64,000 nucleotides of DNA from an uncultured Prevotellaceae bacterium (GTDB taxonomy: Bacteria; Bacteroidota; Bacteroidia; Bacteroidales; Bacteroidaceae). Made by a program: the position numbers and the translations under genes. Below, in pieces: positions 16,403 through 25,264 of this stretch. The DNA is taken from the NCBI GenBank assembly GCA_902776545.1, contig CACYQO010000033.1, positions 1 through 64,000 on the forward strand. Reading direction: 5' to 3'. The notes under the pieces were generated by a model that saw only the letters and a list, made by a program, of their open reading frames with translations, did no database searches and was not told the origin of the DNA. Within the stretch, counting starts at the first letter, position 1. Every line of letters starts with the position of its first letter.

Positions 16403-16432
16403 GTTTAAAGTTCAAAGTTCAAAGTTCAAAGA
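16403..16432 (+). repeat. AAAGTTC 7-bp array before infC
   Basis: Four AAAGTTC-like words directly upstream of the infC promoter box. A related, inverted-sense set (CTTTGAA words) stands at 16312-16336, so the thrS-infC spacer carries a mirror pair. Confidence 0.8.
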
Positions 16433-16439
16433 AAAATTG

Positions 16440-16447
16440 TAATTTTG
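16440..16447 (+). promoter_or_regulatory. infC operon promoter box
   Basis: TAATTTTG, 26 bp before the infC ATG; the AAAGTTC array occupies the -15 to -45 region. Confidence 0.6.
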
Positions 16448-16472
16448 CACCCGATTTCTTAAAAAATAGTTG

Positions 16473-17189
16473 ATGAAGAATGACAATTTGAAGAATCAGT
16501 ACCGTATCAACGAACAAATACGTGTACGTGAAGTCCGCATAGTGGGCGACGAGGGCAGTACAGTTGTTCCCACCCGCGATGCACTGAACATGGCCCGTGA
16601 GCAGGGTGTCGATCTCGTAGAGATTTCGCCCAATGCCAATCCGCCAGTTTGCCGTCTCATCGACTACTCTAAATTCCTATACCAGCAGAAGAAGCGCCAG
16701 AAGGAAATGAAGGCCAAGCAGGTGAAGGTAGAGGTGAAGGAAATCAGGTTCGGTCCCCAGACCGATGAGCACGACTATCAGTTCAAGCTCAAGCATGCGA
16801 AGGAGTTCCTTGAAGAAGGCAACAAAGTACGTGCTTACGTCTTCTTCCGTGGACGCTCCATCCTGTTCAAGGAACAGGGCGAAGTGCTGCTCCTCCGTTT
16901 TGCCAACGATCTGGAGGAAGTGGGAAAGGTAGAGTCCATGCCGTCACTCGAAGGTAAGAAGATGTTCCTCTATCTCGCTCCTAAGAAGGCAGGAACCAAG
17001 AAACAGAGTCAGCAGGCCCGCGACCGTGAGGCTGCTGCCGAGGAGAAGAAGAAAGAGGAAAGAGGAGAGAGGAAAGAGAATACTTCTGCCGCTGAAGTCG
17101 ACGCAGAGATGCCTGCCAACGGTGGTCTTCTCGCCAATGCCAAGATCTCCGCTGACGCTTTGAAGAAGCTTAAGGAAACAGAAGAGTAA
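16473..17189 (+). CDS. infC: translation initiation factor IF-3 with repeat-encoded C-terminal extension
   Basis: 238 residues against about 175-200 usually. IF-3N ([16 protein letters not shown]...[22 protein letters not shown]) and IF-3C ([25 protein letters not shown]...[11 protein letters not shown]) are complete. Residues about 178-238 are an extra Lys/Glu/Ala-rich tail; its [14 protein letters not shown] part is encoded by GAGGAAA/GAGGAGA 7-bp words (17044-17081). The start is ATG 16473; a TTG immediately precedes it and a stop lies just before. infC starts are often rare codons used for autoregulation; here an ordinary ATG is present. First gene of infC-rpmI-rplT. Confidence 0.96.
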   Translation: MKNDNLKNQYRINEQIRVREVRIVGDEGSTVVPTRDALNMAREQGVDLVEISPNANPPVCRLIDYSKFLYQQKKRQKEMKAKQVKVEVKEIRFGPQTDEHDYQFKLKHAKEFLEEGNKVRAYVFFRGRSILFKEQGEVLLLRFANDLEEVGKVESMPSLEGKKMFLYLAPKKAGTKKQSQQARDREAAAEEKKKEERGERKENTSAAEVDAEMPANGGLLANAKISADALKKLKETEE

Positions 17190-17192
17190 TCA

Positions 17193-17227
17193 TAAAGTTC
17201 AAAGCTCAAAGTTCAAAGTTCAAAGAA
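17193..17227 (+). repeat. AAAGTTC 7-bp array between infC and rpmI
   Basis: Four AAAGTTC/AAAGCTC words, followed by GAAAAATAGG. Same family as 16403-16432 and 29655-29687. Confidence 0.8.
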
Positions 17228-17294
17228 AAATAGGTGGCGCGCCCGGTATATGCGTAGCTGCCGATTATTAATAACAATTTAAAATTTTAAAACA

Positions 17295-17492
17295 ATGCCA
17301 AAAGTAAAGACAAATTCCGGTGCCAAGAAGAGATTCTCATTCACCGGTACAGGTAAGGTTAAGAGACGTCACGCTTACCACAGCCACATTCTCACGAAGA
17401 AGACCAAGAAGCAGAAGCGCAACTTGGTGGGAACAACTATCGTTGATGATTCCAACATGAAGCAGGTACGTGACCTGTTGTGTCTCCGTTAA
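17295..17492 (+). CDS. rpmI: 50S ribosomal protein L35
   Basis: 65 residues. [27 protein letters not shown] at the N-terminus and a basic [10 protein letters not shown] stretch are typical. Located between infC and rplT in the normal order. Confidence 0.96.
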   Translation: MPKVKTNSGAKKRFSFTGTGKVKRRHAYHSHILTKKTKKQKRNLVGTTIVDDSNMKQVRDLLCLR

Positions 17493-17525
17493 TCCTATTG
17501 TCGAACATTTAAAAGTAGAAAAACT

Positions 17526-17857
17526 ATGCCAAGATCAGTAAATCACGTTGCATCAAGAGCAAAGCGTAAGAGAATTTTGAAGCTTACCCGCGGCTACTTC
17601 GGAGCCCGCAAGAATGTTTGGACAGTAGCAAGAAAGGTCTGACCTATGCCTACCGTGATCGTCGCAACAAGAAGCGCAACTTCCGCAGCCTGTGGATCCA
17701 GCGTATCAATGCTGCCGCTCGTCTGGAGGGCATGAGCTACAGTGTCCTGATGGGCAAGCTCGCCAAGGCTGGTATCGAGATCAACCGCAAGGTGCTCGCC
17801 GACCTCGCCATGAACAATCCCGAAGCCTTCAAGGCCATCGTGGAAAAGGTGAAGTAA
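17526..17857 (+). pseudogene. rplT: 50S ribosomal protein L20, frameshifted as written
   Basis: Starts normally at ATG 17526 ([20 protein letters not shown]) but after N-V-W-T-V-A the frame reads R-K-V and stops at 17640-17642. The rest of L20 ([20 protein letters not shown] to the end, [10 protein letters not shown]) continues in another frame to 17857. L20 proteins read V-A-K-N-x-x-E-K-G at this place, so about 13 nt are missing around 17627-17633. Expected intact length is about 114 residues. L20 is needed for 50S assembly, and everything around it is intact, so a sequencing or assembly error, or collapse of a short direct repeat, is more likely than true loss. Confidence 0.9.
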
Positions 17858-17881
17858 ATCAGACATTTCGTCTTGATAACC

Positions 17882-17911
17882 AAAGAGCCTCTCAACAATG
17901 GGAGGCTCTTT
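17882..17911. terminator. terminator between rplT and the receptor gene
   Basis: A 10-bp perfect stem AAAGAGCCTC / GAGGCTCTTT, extendable to 12 bp, loop AACAAT, ending in four T. Convergent genes on both sides. Confidence 0.85.
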
Positions 17912-17923
17912 TCAGTTATATTC

Positions 17924-20875
17924 TTACCGTCGCCAGTTGCCGCCTCGGTTATTGTCTCGGCTGCCCCATTTCTTGTCATAGCGACCCTCGGTGTCAATCT
18001 TGCCGCCGAACATGTTAAGACGGTAGCGCACGTGGAGCATAGCATATGAGTTGACGCTGTTGTACTGTGTATCGCTGCGGCCTGTGGCATTCACCCAGCG
18101 CTCATAGTTCGACTGCTGTCCGAGCAGGTCATAAAAGTTCAGGGCGACGATCAACGATTTGTTCTTGAGGAAAGGCTTTGAGATCTGACCGTTCCAGATA
18201 AATTCGTTGGTGTTCATCGATTCATCGTTATAGCCTCTTCGGCTGTGCTCATGCAGGTTCATGCTGATTTCAAAGTCGAGTGGCAGGCGCACGAGGAACT
18301 GTCCACCGTAGTTCAGCTGCCAGGTGTCGAGGTTGGCAGTGGGCTGCAGTTCGTTGCGAGAGTGCTGGTAGTTCACGTTGCCGTCCAATGTCACTTCCAG
18401 CCAGTCATTACGATAGCCGAAGGAGAGACGCTCGTTGAGGTTATACGAGCGTGTGGTGTTCTTTGCCGCGTCGGCCTTGTCCTGTGCCACGTAGCTCACA
18501 TAGTTATTATATCTCAGGCGCGTGTCTGTGCCAATGTTCCAGTGAGCGGTAGAGTCAAGAGCGGTATTGAAGGTCAGGCCGGCGTTTACGTTCCAGTTGC
18601 CGTTGATGTTCTCCGGCTGCGAGATGCTTCCACCAGTCACGGGATCGTAGCGCACAAGATTGGAGATACTGTTGCGGATATGCCGGTAATTGGCATAGAG
18701 AACAATCGAACGCTTGTAGCGGACAATGTAGTTGTTGTAATAGACGTTAAGCGAGTTGGTGAACTGCGGCTTCAGGCCTGGGTTTCCTTTTGTGATGTAG
18801 AGTGGGTTGGAGTCGTCGACAATGTTGAGCAGCTGTGTCATCTCGGGCTGTTTTGTGTCTCCACGATAGCGGATCCAGAGGTTGCTCTGGTCGCTGAACT
18901 TGTAGTGGAAGTTGAGCATCGGGGTGAAGTTGGTAACGATGCGCACGGTGTCGACATAGATGCCACGATAGTCCTGTACGAAATCTGAACGCTGTGGCTG
19001 CAGCAGGAAGCCGACGTTATAGTCATATTTCTCCTCGCGGTGGCGCAGGGTGAGGCGTAGGTTGTGGGTGTAGTTCTTATACTCTGAGAAACGGCTGAGG
19101 TTCTTGTCGAGATAGTAGTCCATCGAGTCTCTGACGCTGTACAGCCAGGGATCCCATTCGCGGTATTCTGGCTCGATCCCTTCAAAGATGTTTGGCTTCT
19201 GCTGGTCTTTGCTAAAGTCGTAGGTCTGACGGTCGCTCTTGTTCTGCGAGTAGCGCAGCTCATAGTTGAACTGCAGATGAGCGCCTTTCCAGAGAGGCTC
19301 ACTATAGGTGGAGCTGATCACGTAGCCGCTGTTGTCCGATGGTGTTGTGTTATATCGCGCGGTATAGTAGGTGGAGTCCTGCCCGGCAATGTTCTTTACA
19401 CGGAAGAGATGAACCTCGTTATTGGATACATTCTCGTTCTGGTTGTCGCCGAAGCTACCCTCAAAGCGTACAACGATGTTACGGCCTTTGGGATTCAGAC
19501 GGCGATAGATCTGCATCATGGCCCAAGCGTTCTTGTTAAGGCCGTAGCTCATGCTGGCCTGCAAGTTGCGGTTAATCACGTATGGGGCTAACGGGTTTGA
19601 CGAATCTCCCGTCAAATTCAGTTTCTCCACATCTTCCAGCGGATTGGCGGAGTAGAGGTAAGGGTCGGCATCGAAGGTGGCGGCAAGCGATTTGTTGGTG
19701 GCATCGTCAGAACCGTAGGTGCCGTTGGCGCGTAACAGGATGTTCGTCAGTGTGTCGGGCTTCCATTCCAGTCGGAGGTTGCCCCGCCAGTTGTTACTGC
19801 GCGTGAAGTTCGACGTCTTGTTGTTTGAGAAGGTTCGCGAGGTCTCGCTGTAGAAGTTCTCGCTGGCATTCTCCGTCTGGTTGTCTCCGTCGCGGTGGTT
19901 CCAGCGCAGGCTGAAGTCCAGCTTCAGCTTCTTGTTGTCGTCGTAATTCAGGTTAGTGCCCAGCATCTTTCTGGCGTTCAGACCACGACGGTTCCACCAG
20001 CCCGCGTTCTCTTCCTTATTGTTAAAGTTGCCGATCAGCACGATGCGTGTCTTGTCGGTAAAACTGCTGGCCATGCCGCGCGAGGCATAGCGTTGCTGTG
20101 TGCCGCCGGCAAGGTCGAGGTTGGTCATATATCCACGGTTCATGCCTTTCTTAATGCTGAAGTCGAGCACGGTCTCCTTCTCGCCGTCTTCGATGCCTGT
20201 GATGCGTGCCTGGTCGCTCTGCTGGTCGTAGAACTTCAGGTTTTGGATGATGCTCACGGGGATGTTCTTCAGTGCAGTCTCCACGTCGCCGAGCATAAAC
20301 TCCTTACCGTCGAGCAGTATTTTCTTCACCTCTTTACCGTTGATGGTGATGTTGCCGTCTTCGTCAACTTCTGCGCCGGGGATACGTTTGATCAGTTCCT
20401 CGATGGCCGAACCCTCAGGTGTGCGGAAGGCTTCGGGGTTATACATGATGGTGTCCTTGCGCACAATGACCTGTGCCGCACGACCAGTAATCACCGTCTC
20501 TTTCAGCATAGTGGATTCCGACTCCAACAGCAGACTGCCCAAGTCCTGGCTCTCGTTGCGTCGCAACGTCACCTCGCGCTCCATCGTCTTATAGCCCACG
20601 GTGGAGATGCGGAGGCGGAACGTGCCAGGGCGTGGAGCCTCCAGATAGAAGTTTCCTTTCTCATTGCTTACCGTTCCTCCGGCGAAGGTACTGTCTGAGG
20701 CCTGGAACAGCTGGATGGTGGCCTGCATCATTGGTTCCTTGAGGTCGGCGTCGAGCAGTTGTCCGCTGATGCTCAGCCTGCGGTCTTCCGGCTCAGGCTG
20801 AGCGTATGCAGTGATGACTGTCAGTGTGATGGCTGCCAGCAAAATGAGTCGCTTATAAAAACTGTAAATGTTCAT
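17924..20875 (-). CDS. TonB-dependent-receptor-like outer membrane beta-barrel protein
   Basis: 983 residues. Signal peptide (1-25, ending AYAQ), a carboxypeptidase regulatory-like domain (about 32-115: ISGQLLDADLKEPMMQATIQL...TVGYKTMEREVTL), a plug-like region (about 120-230: VITGRAAQVIVRKDT, IKRIPGAEVDEDGNITINGKEV, ILLDGKEF), then a long beta-barrel of the outer-membrane-protein beta-barrel family 3 type. Such proteins import ligands or form barrels in Bacteroidetes; no SusD partner is adjacent, so the substrate is unknown. The C-terminus ends in a Gly/Asn/Arg-rich tail (NNRGGNWRR) rather than the usual terminal Phe. Monocistronic with promoter box at 20908-20915. Confidence 0.85.
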   Translation of the reverse strand: MNIYSFYKRLILLAAITLTVITAYAQPEPEDRRLSISGQLLDADLKEPMMQATIQLFQASDSTFAGGTVSNEKGNFYLEAPRPGTFRLRISTVGYKTMEREVTLRRNESQDLGSLLLESESTMLKETVITGRAAQVIVRKDTIMYNPEAFRTPEGSAIEELIKRIPGAEVDEDGNITINGKEVKKILLDGKEFMLGDVETALKNIPVSIIQNLKFYDQQSDQARITGIEDGEKETVLDFSIKKGMNRGYMTNLDLAGGTQQRYASRGMASSFTDKTRIVLIGNFNNKEENAGWWNRRGLNARKMLGTNLNYDDNKKLKLDFSLRWNHRDGDNQTENASENFYSETSRTFSNNKTSNFTRSNNWRGNLRLEWKPDTLTNILLRANGTYGSDDATNKSLAATFDADPYLYSANPLEDVEKLNLTGDSSNPLAPYVINRNLQASMSYGLNKNAWAMMQIYRRLNPKGRNIVVRFEGSFGDNQNENVSNNEVHLFRVKNIAGQDSTYYTARYNTTPSDNSGYVISSTYSEPLWKGAHLQFNYELRYSQNKSDRQTYDFSKDQQKPNIFEGIEPEYREWDPWLYSVRDSMDYYLDKNLSRFSEYKNYTHNLRLTLRHREEKYDYNVGFLLQPQRSDFVQDYRGIYVDTVRIVTNFTPMLNFHYKFSDQSNLWIRYRGDTKQPEMTQLLNIVDDSNPLYITKGNPGLKPQFTNSLNVYYNNYIVRYKRSIVLYANYRHIRNSISNLVRYDPVTGGSISQPENINGNWNVNAGLTFNTALDSTAHWNIGTDTRLRYNNYVSYVAQDKADAAKNTTRSYNLNERLSFGYRNDWLEVTLDGNVNYQHSRNELQPTANLDTWQLNYGGQFLVRLPLDFEISMNLHEHSRRGYNDESMNTNEFIWNGQISKPFLKNKSLIVALNFYDLLGQQSNYERWVNATGRSDTQYNSVNSYAMLHVRYRLNMFGGKIDTEGRYDKKWGSRDNNRGGNWRR

Positions 20876-20907
20876 GTCTATATTAGCCTGTAAGTTGAAT
20901 ATGCTTG

Positions 20908-20915
20908 CAAAGGTA
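20908..20915 (-). promoter_or_regulatory. promoter box of the receptor gene
   Basis: Minus-strand TACCTTTG, 32 bp before the ATG at 20875. Confidence 0.65.
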
Positions 20916-21038
20916 CTAATTTTATTTGATTTAGCTTCGCATTTTAGTTTTATTAAGAACGCAACCGTTATGACTTCGTCAGCTTCACTTTTTTAAAATG
21001 TAGAGCAGTGCTTTCTGAGCATCAGTAGATAATGCAGA

Positions 21039-21064
21039 CTGGACCCACATTCTTGTGAGTCCAG
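21039..21064. terminator. shared 3' hairpin of cargo genes, copy 1
   Basis: CTGGACCCAC-ATTCTT-GTGAGTCCAG, 10-bp arms with one G-U. Same hairpin as at 35025-35054 and 37859-37888, each time just past a BIG2 cargo gene. Confidence 0.75.
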
Positions 21065-21092
21065 CCCGTTTCATTTGTTCAATATCAAATCA

Positions 21093-23507
21093 CTATTTCT
21101 TCTTCAAGATTTTCTTGCCATTGACGATGTAGATGCCATCAGGCAGACCATCGAGTGAAGTCACCTGGTGAAGTACCTTGCGACCACTCAGGTCATAGAC
21201 GTCGAACGGCTCTACGGCAACGACATTCTCTTCGATGCCTGTCAATTCGTCATCATCGCCATCCAAAGAACGTGTGCTTGCTGAACCGGTAACAGTCACT
21301 GTGCAGGTGGCGCTCAGGCCTGTAGCAACAGAGGTGCATGTAATGGTGGCTGTACCTGCCTTCACACCCTTTACCACGCCTTCATTCGACACCATGGCAA
21401 TAGTCCTGTCCAAACTCCTCCATATCACGCTCTTGTCTTCCAACGTAGAGGGATAGACCGTAGCCTTCAGTGTCACCGTCTTGTCCTTCTTGACGGTTAC
21501 CTCCGTCTGGTCGAGCTTCACATAGCCGACCGTTACCTCGCAGGTGGTGCTAAACCCTGTGGCGTTAGAGGTGCAGGTGATAGTGGCAGTACCAGTCCTC
21601 ACGCCCTTCACCTTGCCATTGCTCGACACTGTAGCCACTGCCGTGTTAGAACTCTTCCACGTCACGCTCTGATCTGTCAATGAAGAGGGATAGACAGTAG
21701 CTTTCAGTGTCACCGTCTTGCCCTTATTGACAGCTACCTCCGTCTGGTTAAGATTCACACTGCCGACCGTCACCTCGCAGGTGGCGCTCAGGCCCGTAGC
21801 ATTGGAGGTACAGGTGATGGTTGCTGTTCCAGTCCTAACACCCTTCACCTTGCCAGCGCTCGTCACTGTAGCTACTGCTGTGTTTGAACTCGTCCAAGTT
21901 ACACTCTTATCCCTTAGCGTTGAGGGATATACTGTAGCCGTCAGCGTCTTGGTCTTGGCCTTCTCAATGACAATTTCTGTCTGGTCGAGCTTGACAGAAC
22001 CAACAGTCACCTTGCAGGTTGTACTCAGTCCTGTTGCGTTGGAGGTACATGTGATAAGTGCTGTACCTGTCTTCACGCCCTTCACCCAGCCTTTGCTTGA
22101 CACTATAGCTATTGCTGTGTTAGAACTTGTCCAAGTTACACTCTTATCCTTCAGCGTCGAGGGATAGACTGTAGCCGTCAGCCCCTTGGTCTTGTTTTTC
22201 TCAACGACAATTTCTGTCTGGTCGAGCTTGACAGAACCGACCGTTACCTTACAGGTAGCCTTCGCTCCCGTCGAATTGGAGGTACAGGTGATAGTAGCCG
22301 TGCCTGTCTTCACCCCCTTCACCTTACCTGCACTCGTCACTGTGGCCACCTTCGTGTCTGAGCTCTTCCAGGTCACGCTCTTGTCTGGCAAGTTAGAGGG
22401 GGTGATGGTGGCTTTCAGTGTCAATGTCTTACCTTTCTCAATGACAGCCTTGGTCTTGCTGAGTTTTACCTTGGCATCTTCGATCTCAACCTTATATTTA
22501 AAACTCTTCCAAGGCTCGTCAGCCTTATAGGCGTCTAAACTGCCTTTGAGCACATGCAATGTGGCGTTTTCAATAGGGGTACCATCAAATAGTTTGTCAC
22601 CTGTTGATGGTACTTTTTCGGCATAACAATAGACATCTTTCAATTTTGGACAATTTGCAAAAGCTAAACCACGGATATCATGTATTCCACTACCGATAGT
22701 GACAGAAGTCAGATTACTGCAATTCTGGAAAGCTACAGAATGAATTCTATACACACTGTTGGGGATAATGATAGAAGTCAGACTTCTGCAGCCAACGAAA
22801 GCCAAATCTTCGATTATAGTCACGCTGTTGGGGATAGTAATTGATGTCAGGGCACTGCAACTAGCGAAAGCTTGATCTTCGATAAAAGCCAGGTTACTGG
22901 GAAGAGTAATGGAGGGCAGGCTGCTGCATTCAGCAAAAGTTGACGAACAGATACAACCAACACCATTAGGAATATTTATGGATGTCAGACTACTGCAACC
23001 TTTGAAAGTTTCTTTACCGATGTAGGTCACGCTGTTGGGGATGGTGACAGAGGTCAGGCTACTGCATTCACGGAAAGCATCATCTAAAATCATAGTCACA
23101 CCATCGGGGATGGTTACTGAAGTCAGGCTACTGCAACGCCAGAATGTGTGTATTTCGATTCGAGTCACACCATTGGGGATGGTGATAGAGGTCAGACTAC
23201 TGCAGCCAGAGAAAGCCCAACTGCCGATGGAGGTCACGCTATTGGGTATAGTGACGGAAGTCAAATTCACACAATCTTCGAATGCTTGACTTGCGATTTT
23301 GGAAACCGTGTATTTTTTCCCTTCATGAATGACTGTTTCAGGGATTTCAACAACACCCCAATATGCTTGGGTAGGATTACTGATAACTTCTGCGACTTTA
23401 TCCGTAGTATTAAAGTCGTAACAAATATCTTCAGGATTGAAGACTGTCTGAGCCTTTGCACTAATGGCCATTAAAGCCATTGAAAAGAAAGTTAATAGTT
23501 TCTTCAT
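21093..23507 (-). CDS. BspA-like LRR and BIG2 repeat protein, T9SS cargo
   Basis: 804 residues. Signal peptide (MKKLLTFFSMALMAISAKAQ), about ten leucine-rich repeats of the BspA/LRR_5 type (about 60-300; SLTSVTIPNSVTSIGxxAF pattern), five bacterial Ig-like BIG2 domains (about 335-745; each with VTWxSSNTAVATV and GTATITCTS), then the T9SS C-terminal sorting tail (DVYDLSGRKVLHQ...IYIVNGKKILKKK). Such proteins bind host or food-particle surfaces after export and anchoring. PorQ, a T9SS part, is encoded 2.5 kb away. The BIG2 DNA is nearly identical from domain to domain and with three other genes in the window, a substrate for recombination. Confidence 0.92.
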   Translation of the reverse strand: MKKLLTFFSMALMAISAKAQTVFNPEDICYDFNTTDKVAEVISNPTQAYWGVVEIPETVIHEGKKYTVSKIASQAFEDCVNLTSVTIPNSVTSIGSWAFSGCSSLTSITIPNGVTRIEIHTFWRCSSLTSVTIPDGVTMILDDAFRECSSLTSVTIPNSVTYIGKETFKGCSSLTSINIPNGVGCICSSTFAECSSLPSITLPSNLAFIEDQAFASCSALTSITIPNSVTIIEDLAFVGCRSLTSIIIPNSVYRIHSVAFQNCSNLTSVTIGSGIHDIRGLAFANCPKLKDVYCYAEKVPSTGDKLFDGTPIENATLHVLKGSLDAYKADEPWKSFKYKVEIEDAKVKLSKTKAVIEKGKTLTLKATITPSNLPDKSVTWKSSDTKVATVTSAGKVKGVKTGTATITCTSNSTGAKATCKVTVGSVKLDQTEIVVEKNKTKGLTATVYPSTLKDKSVTWTSSNTAIAIVSSKGWVKGVKTGTALITCTSNATGLSTTCKVTVGSVKLDQTEIVIEKAKTKTLTATVYPSTLRDKSVTWTSSNTAVATVTSAGKVKGVRTGTATITCTSNATGLSATCEVTVGSVNLNQTEVAVNKGKTVTLKATVYPSSLTDQSVTWKSSNTAVATVSSNGKVKGVRTGTATITCTSNATGFSTTCEVTVGYVKLDQTEVTVKKDKTVTLKATVYPSTLEDKSVIWRSLDRTIAMVSNEGVVKGVKAGTATITCTSVATGLSATCTVTVTGSASTRSLDGDDDELTGIEENVVAVEPFDVYDLSGRKVLHQVTSLDGLPDGIYIVNGKKILKKK

Positions 23508-23570
23508 AATCTTAATTTTTAAATATTTATTAATGAAAACTTGGACTATTTACGCCTTTAATGAGTTTTT

Positions 23571-23588
23571 ATGGTGCAAATATACGAA
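23571..23588 (-). promoter_or_regulatory. cargo-gene promoter motif, copy 1
   Basis: Minus-strand TATATTTG set in a flank that is conserved at 37764 and 41264 (plus-strand ATGGYGCAAAnATACRA). Start codon 64 bp downstream. Confidence 0.65.
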
Positions 23589-23645
23589 TATTTCCCGAAC
23601 CGTACAAACTTTTGGGGGATTTTTTAGAAATCCCGAACTCAGGTT

Positions 23646-23732
23646 ATGAAAAGAGAACTGAAGATTGTAATCTATCAGACTCCAGATGGAAAAACGCAGA
23701 TTGATGTCAGGCTGGAAGATGATAAGAATTAG
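23646..23732 (+). pseudogene. possible remnant of a RhuM-family gene (5' end only)
   Basis: A 28-residue frame, KIVIYQTPDGKTQIDVRLED, resembles the conserved first residues of RhuM/virulence-type proteins (about I-x-I-Y-Q-T-x-D-G-x-T-x-I-x-V-x-L-E), which normally continue with VWLTQAQMAELF. Here a stop codon follows at once. Either a decayed fragment or an unrelated small protein; family match from memory. The remainder of the 354-bp gap between the neighbouring minus-strand genes shows no gene. Confidence 0.45.
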
Positions 23733-23796
23733 GCATCTCCTATATTTAAGTGGGTGTAGGAAGAGAGACAATGAAGCCGTTGGCATATAATTAATT

Positions 23797-23827
23797 CAGG
23801 AGGACTGCTACATGACAAGCCCTCCTG
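23797..23827 (-). terminator. weak hairpin after the FadL-like gene
   Basis: CAGGAGG / CCTCCTG with a 17-nt loop, 35 bp beyond the stop codon of the outer-membrane protein, followed on the minus strand by an AT-rich run. Confidence 0.45.
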
Positions 23828-23861
23828 ATTTTATGGTTGAGACAGGTTCTGATGGAATGGC

Positions 23862-25226
23862 TCAGAACTTGTAGTCGAGGCCGACGCCGATGACGTGGTT
23901 TGTGCGGGAGTAGGTCTCTGTGCCGGTGTATGGCGTGCCCTGGTAGTTAGACAGGGGGCCTTTTTTGTAGTCGCTGTAGAGCGAGCAGAAGTAGCTGACG
24001 TTGAGGCGCATCTTCTCGTTGATGTTCCAGGCACCGCCGAGGCCTACGCTGTAGCTATCGCAGGCGAAGGAGGTGTTCTGCTGGTAGGCGTCGCTGAGAC
24101 CGTAGTCCGTGCGCTGACCACCGCAGCTGACGGTGAACTTCTCGTTGATGTCGTACTCTACACCTGCGAGGATCTCGTGGGTACCATGCTCAAGCGTCTT
24201 CTCACGGCCTCCGTACATTTTGGCGTGCGTGTCGTCGAAGAAGTGGTATTCGAGGGCGGCGCGGAAGTTGGACGTGAACTCATAGCCGATGGCAGCGACG
24301 AGCAGCGAGGGCATGTCGTAACGCACCTCTGTGCCGTCCTGATAGGCAGCCACCTTGTCGCCGAACTGAGCCAGTGCCAGGTCCCCCTCGATGTAAGGCA
24401 TCATTCCTGCCGTCGCAGGGTCGGTATTCTTGATGCGGGCGGAGAGCTCCTTCGTGTCGTTCTCCGTGCTGATCTTCGTGCGGAACTCGTAGCGTGCGGC
24501 GATGGTGAGCGGGCCGTTGTGATAGTCGATGCTGACGATGGGTGCCACGCCGAAGCCGCGCTGGATGCAGTCGAGACGGAGATCGATGAGGTCGATATTG
24601 CCTGTGGGGATGCTGGCGTTGACGAAACCACGGTTGTAGCCGTCGTAGTAGTTGCCGCGCAGGCCGATGGCAGCAGAGAAGTAGTCGTTGAACTTATAGG
24701 CGACGTTTACCTGGGCACCGTAGATGTACTGCTTTCCCTTCATGTTGGCGCTGTAAGCATAGGCATTAGGCATCATGCCAGCTTGTGCGAGCAGGGCGCG
24801 GAGGGGCACTTCGAACATGGGGATGCCCTCTTCGTACTCCACGAAGCCGCCGCTGCCAACAATGCCGATCATGCCAGACACAGCGATGCGGTCTTTCTTA
24901 TAGGAGGCAAACAGGGCGGGAACGATGGGAGCCGAGGCGACGCCATTGTACTTCTTGTCGAAACTCGTGCCGAGATAGCCAGGCACGGAGGCCTCGATGT
25001 CACGGTTCTGCCAGGGCTTCTGGAAGTTGAGCGAGAGTTGCCATCCCTCGTGTCCCCAGGCGAGGCCTGCGGGGTTGGAGTAGGCTGCATCGATCTCCGT
25101 CGTGGCGCCACGGGCGAACATACGGTCGAAGGCGATGTGATAGTTCGTGTTGGTCATCAGACCACCGGAATGGGCGGTAATGGCTGTGCCAAGGGCCAGG
25201 GTTAAGGCGAAATAAGTCTTTCTCAT
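23862..25226 (-). CDS. OmpP1/FadL-family outer membrane channel
   Basis: 454 residues. Signal peptide followed by the N-terminal hatch with the NPAGLAW motif (near residue 51) and alternating amphipathic strands to a terminal YKF, as in FadL/TodX channels for long-chain fatty acids and other hydrophobic compounds. Substrate not determinable. Upstream lies cmk-porQ in the same direction, 38 bp away, so it may belong to that operon. Confidence 0.85.
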   Translation of the reverse strand: MRKTYFALTLALGTAITAHSGGLMTNTNYHIAFDRMFARGATTEIDAAYSNPAGLAWGHEGWQLSLNFQKPWQNRDIEASVPGYLGTSFDKKYNGVASAPIVPALFASYKKDRIAVSGMIGIVGSGGFVEYEEGIPMFEVPLRALLAQAGMMPNAYAYSANMKGKQYIYGAQVNVAYKFNDYFSAAIGLRGNYYDGYNRGFVNASIPTGNIDLIDLRLDCIQRGFGVAPIVSIDYHNGPLTIAARYEFRTKISTENDTKELSARIKNTDPATAGMMPYIEGDLALAQFGDKVAAYQDGTEVRYDMPSLLVAAIGYEFTSNFRAALEYHFFDDTHAKMYGGREKTLEHGTHEILAGVEYDINEKFTVSCGGQRTDYGLSDAYQQNTSFACDSYSVGLGGAWNINEKMRLNVSYFCSLYSDYKKGPLSNYQGTPYTGTETYSRTNHVIGVGLDYKF

Positions 25227-25264
25227 ATTCTTGTTTATAGTTTATTGTTATGGTTTACAGATGA

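Noticed and set aside
17526..17857. Programmed frameshift in rplT
   Set aside because: No slippery heptamer or stimulatory structure; about 13 nt of conserved coding sequence are absent, which a frameshift would not restore.
22186..22530. Series of forward frames opposite the BIG2 genes
   Set aside because: They repeat with the BIG2 period and mirror its coding DNA.
23895..25205. 436-residue forward frame
   Set aside because: Antisense shadow of the FadL-like gene; Val/Ala/Glu-rich composition.
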